DNA of 54,399 bases from Spirochaetota bacterium (lineage in GTDB: Bacteria > Spirochaetota > UBA4802 > JAFGDQ01): contig JAFGSG010000001.1 of NCBI GenBank assembly GCA_016934735.1, positions 1 to 54,399 on the forward strand. The letters run 5' to 3'. Below the pieces are notes generated by a model. That model made no database searches and was not told where the DNA came from. It worked only from the letters and a program-made list of their open reading frames with translations. Below, in pieces: positions 52,780 through 54,399 of the stretch. Positions within the stretch are counted from its first letter, which is position 1; each line of letters begins with the position of its first letter. The translations under genes and the position numbers were made by a program.

Positions 52780-53964
52780 TTAATTTTTATTGATAATAGA
52801 AAGAAAATATCCCTTCAGATATTCGGTCTCAGGTATTGTTTCGATTATCGGATGGTCTTTATCCTGATGGCATCGTTTAAGGATCGAAAATGTTTTAATT
52901 TCTGCTTCTGCAGCTTTTTTCAGCATATCAGAAAAAATTTCATTTTTCATATGATGCGAGCAGCTGAATGTACACAGGATTCCTTTGTTGTTCAAAAGCC
53001 TCATTGCCAGACGATTAAGCTCGAGGTAGCCTTTAACTGCGTTTTGAAGACCGGACTTGTTCTTTACAAAAGAGGGCGGGTCAAGAATGATTATATCAAA
53101 AATTTCTTCTGTCTGGATATACTTTCGTAAAATATTAAATGCATTTCCTTTAATGCATTCGATTTTTTCAGATACATTATTGATTTGTGCGTTATATTTT
53201 AATTGTTCAAGCCATTCATTTTTAATGTCAATGCATACAACTTTTGAAGCCATTCCCAATGCGGCATGAATTGCAAATCCTCCTGTATAGGAGAATATAT
53301 CCAAAACTTTTTTGTTTTTTGCGAAATTTTCAACCGCTATTCGGGATTTTCTCTGATCCAGGTAAAATCCTGTCTTGTGTCCGTGTGCAATATCAACAAT
53401 AAATTTTCCTTTTCCTTCATGTATATGGGTTTTCTCTTTTCCCTGCAAGCCATGCCAGCTTACAGCTGGCTTAAAACCTTCAAGTTTGCACATAATTGAG
53501 TCGCTTCTTTCGAAGATATATTCCGGCTTTATTGTGTTATGTATTGATGAAATAATTTCGTTCTTTAATCTTTTCATCCCTAATGTGGTTATTTGAAATA
53601 CGACTGTATTATTATATAAATCTAAAATAAGCCCGGGCAGGCTGTCTGCTTCGCTTGAGACAATACGAAATGCGTTTGTAATTTTTTTTAACTGCTCTCT
53701 TTTTTGAAAAGCCTGAAAAATATATTTATTAAAAAAGTTATTGTCTATCGGTTCTTTTTTCCGGGAAAGAATACGGATCGCAATTACTGACTTTGGATTA
53801 TAATAACCGGTACCAAGATAAGCATTATCGTGGGAAATTATACTGACAATATCTCCGGGGCTGATTTCAGGATCAACCACAGCGATATGGTTTTTATATA
53901 CCCACGGATGGAATCTGTCCGTAAATGCGGTTTTTTTTAGAATAATTTTTTTTATTTTGTTCAT
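52780..53964 (-). CDS. rlmI: RlmI-type 23S rRNA (cytosine-C5) methyltransferase
   Basis: The protein has 394 residues, a SAM-dependent methyltransferase with a PUA-like N-terminus (RFHPWVYKNHIAVVDPEISPGDIVSIIS, then AYLGTGYYNPKSVIAIRIL), then a RlmI-like linker with SSEADSLPGLILDLYNNTVVFQITTLGM, and the Rossmann part: KTGFYLDQRKSRIAVENFAKNKKVLDIFSYTGGFAIHAA with the SAM-binding loop, then FDIIILDPPSFVKNKSG (DPP-type motif) and LCTFSCSHHM. In E. coli the enzyme modifies C1962 of 23S rRNA; the target here is inferred. Confidence 0.93.
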   Translation of the reverse strand: MNKIKKIILKKTAFTDRFHPWVYKNHIAVVDPEISPGDIVSIISHDNAYLGTGYYNPKSVIAIRILSRKKEPIDNNFFNKYIFQAFQKREQLKKITNAFRIVSSEADSLPGLILDLYNNTVVFQITTLGMKRLKNEIISSIHNTIKPEYIFERSDSIMCKLEGFKPAVSWHGLQGKEKTHIHEGKGKFIVDIAHGHKTGFYLDQRKSRIAVENFAKNKKVLDIFSYTGGFAIHAALGMASKVVCIDIKNEWLEQLKYNAQINNVSEKIECIKGNAFNILRKYIQTEEIFDIIILDPPSFVKNKSGLQNAVKGYLELNRLAMRLLNNKGILCTFSCSHHMKNEIFSDMLKKAAEAEIKTFSILKRCHQDKDHPIIETIPETEYLKGYFLSIINKN

Positions 53965-54011
53965 AAAGATTTTATCTTGACAAATTAAAGAGGAATCATA
54001 TAGATGTCGAT

Positions 54012-54038
54012 TTGACTGACTCGTCAGTTCAATTTAAT
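54012..54038 (+). promoter_or_regulatory. TetR-type palindrome overlapping a possible promoter of the carboxylase gene
   Basis: ACTGACTCGTCAGT at 54015-54028 is a palindrome with 6-base arms ACTGAC / GTCAGT, the form often bound by TetR-family regulators. TTGACT at 54012-54017 could be a -35, with a TTTAAT near 54033 as a somewhat close -10. The beta-subunit gene starts at 54077. Confidence 0.5.
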
Positions 54039-54076
54039 TTGATTTAATAATTATCAATAATAACCGGAGACAATAA

Positions 54077-54399
54077 ATGAGTAAACAATTATTTGAATTA
54101 CTTGATTCAAAGCGCAAAGAAGCTGCTCTTGGAGGCGGACAGGATAAAATCGACCAAATGCATGAGGAAGGTCGTTTATCGGCAAGGGAACGCGTATGTT
54201 ATTTTCTTGATAAAGATACTTTTGAAGAATTTGACATGTTTAAGGAGCACCGCAGTATTGATTTTGGTATGGATAAGAAGCGTTATTTAGGCGATGGTGT
54301 TGTAATTGGCCATGGTACTGTTGACGGCAGGCTTGTTTTTGTGTTTGCATATGATTCTACTATTCTTGGAGGTTCGCTTTCGCTGACAGTGTCGGAAAA
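54077..54399 (+). CDS. Acyl-CoA carboxylase carboxyltransferase (beta) subunit, partial
   Basis: The first 107 residues are in the window; the gene runs off the right edge. MSKQLFELLDSKRKEAALGGGQDKIDQMHEEGRLSARERVCYFLDKDTFEEFDMF, the YLGDGVVIGHGTVDGRLVFVFAYDSTILGGSLS region, and the size of the N-terminus match the propionyl-CoA carboxylase / methylmalonyl-CoA decarboxylase beta family. GGAG lies before the ATG. It transfers carboxyl from biotin to acyl-CoA. Substrate (propionyl, acetyl, methylcrotonyl, glutaconyl) cannot be set from this part. Confidence 0.92.
   Translation, partial: MSKQLFELLDSKRKEAALGGGQDKIDQMHEEGRLSARERVCYFLDKDTFEEFDMFKEHRSIDFGMDKKRYLGDGVVIGHGTVDGRLVFVFAYDSTILGGSLSLTVSE

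Noticed and set aside
1-54399. CRISPR arrays, rRNA and tRNA genes
   Set aside because: No regularly spaced direct repeats, no rRNA-like stretches and no cloverleaf with GTTCRA-type arms were seen by eye; a tRNAscan run would be needed to exclude tRNA fully.

Overview
The window (54.4 kb, AT-rich) comes from a flagellated Gram-negative bacterium. The best guess is a member of the Spirochaetota. The FlgK N-terminus (MNSTFMGIEIGKKGL, then HNISNA and YSRQR) closely resembles spirochaete FlgK as I remember it, and there are several predicted lipoproteins. This assignment is by eye and not by phylogeny.

Region 1 (1-16.2 kb) is accessory DNA. It holds a two-partner-secretion locus: a TPR protein, a TpsB/FhaC-type outer-membrane transporter, a small secreted protein, a 2429-residue filamentous haemagglutinin/CdiA-like protein, and an SH3b protein starting 8 bases after it. 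The CdiA-like protein ends in an AT-rich module with a Cys/His/Asp arrangement like a C39-type papain-fold peptidase. The SH3b protein is a candidate immunity protein. Inverted copies of a roughly 90-118 base sequence lie at both ends of the locus (1-118 and 12872-12961). Downstream are a lipoprotein, a broken duplicate of the CdiA-like rod (13727-14166), and a repeat lipoprotein whose DUF1566-like end is cut by an in-frame TAG.

Region 2 (16.2-33.7 kb) is mixed metabolism and housekeeping: a quinone-reductase-like flavoprotein, a GlsB-type membrane protein, MnmG, a DUF2238 protein, a tannase-family esterase divergent from a TetR regulator, an MBL hydrolase, an NlpC/P60 protein, a secreted MsrAB fusion, a benzoate-CoA-ligase-family enzyme, a PAP2 phosphatase, a DtxR-FeoA fusion regulator in operon with FeoB, a PAS protein and a WaaE-like glycosyltransferase.

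Region 3 (33.8-42.4 kb) contains a peroxiredoxin gene with an in-frame UGA exactly at the peroxidatic cysteine codon and a SECIS-like hairpin just after it, so it most likely encodes a selenoprotein. It is followed by FtsK, RNase J, dUTPase, an alpha/beta hydrolase, Hsp33 and a MoaB/MogA protein.

Region 4 (42.4-54.4 kb) holds flagellar flgN-flgK-flgL, a membrane hybrid histidine kinase, a transglutaminase-like TPR protein overlapping an MFS exporter, a small protein with mirrored CX3CX6C motifs, a tiny lipoprotein, a DUF486 protein, an RlmI-type rRNA methyltransferase and the start of an acyl-CoA carboxylase beta-subunit gene with a TetR-type palindrome in its promoter region. Several intergenic regions carry hairpins, MITE-like repeats or a GC-rich palindromic element. 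I saw no rRNA, tRNA or CRISPR array.
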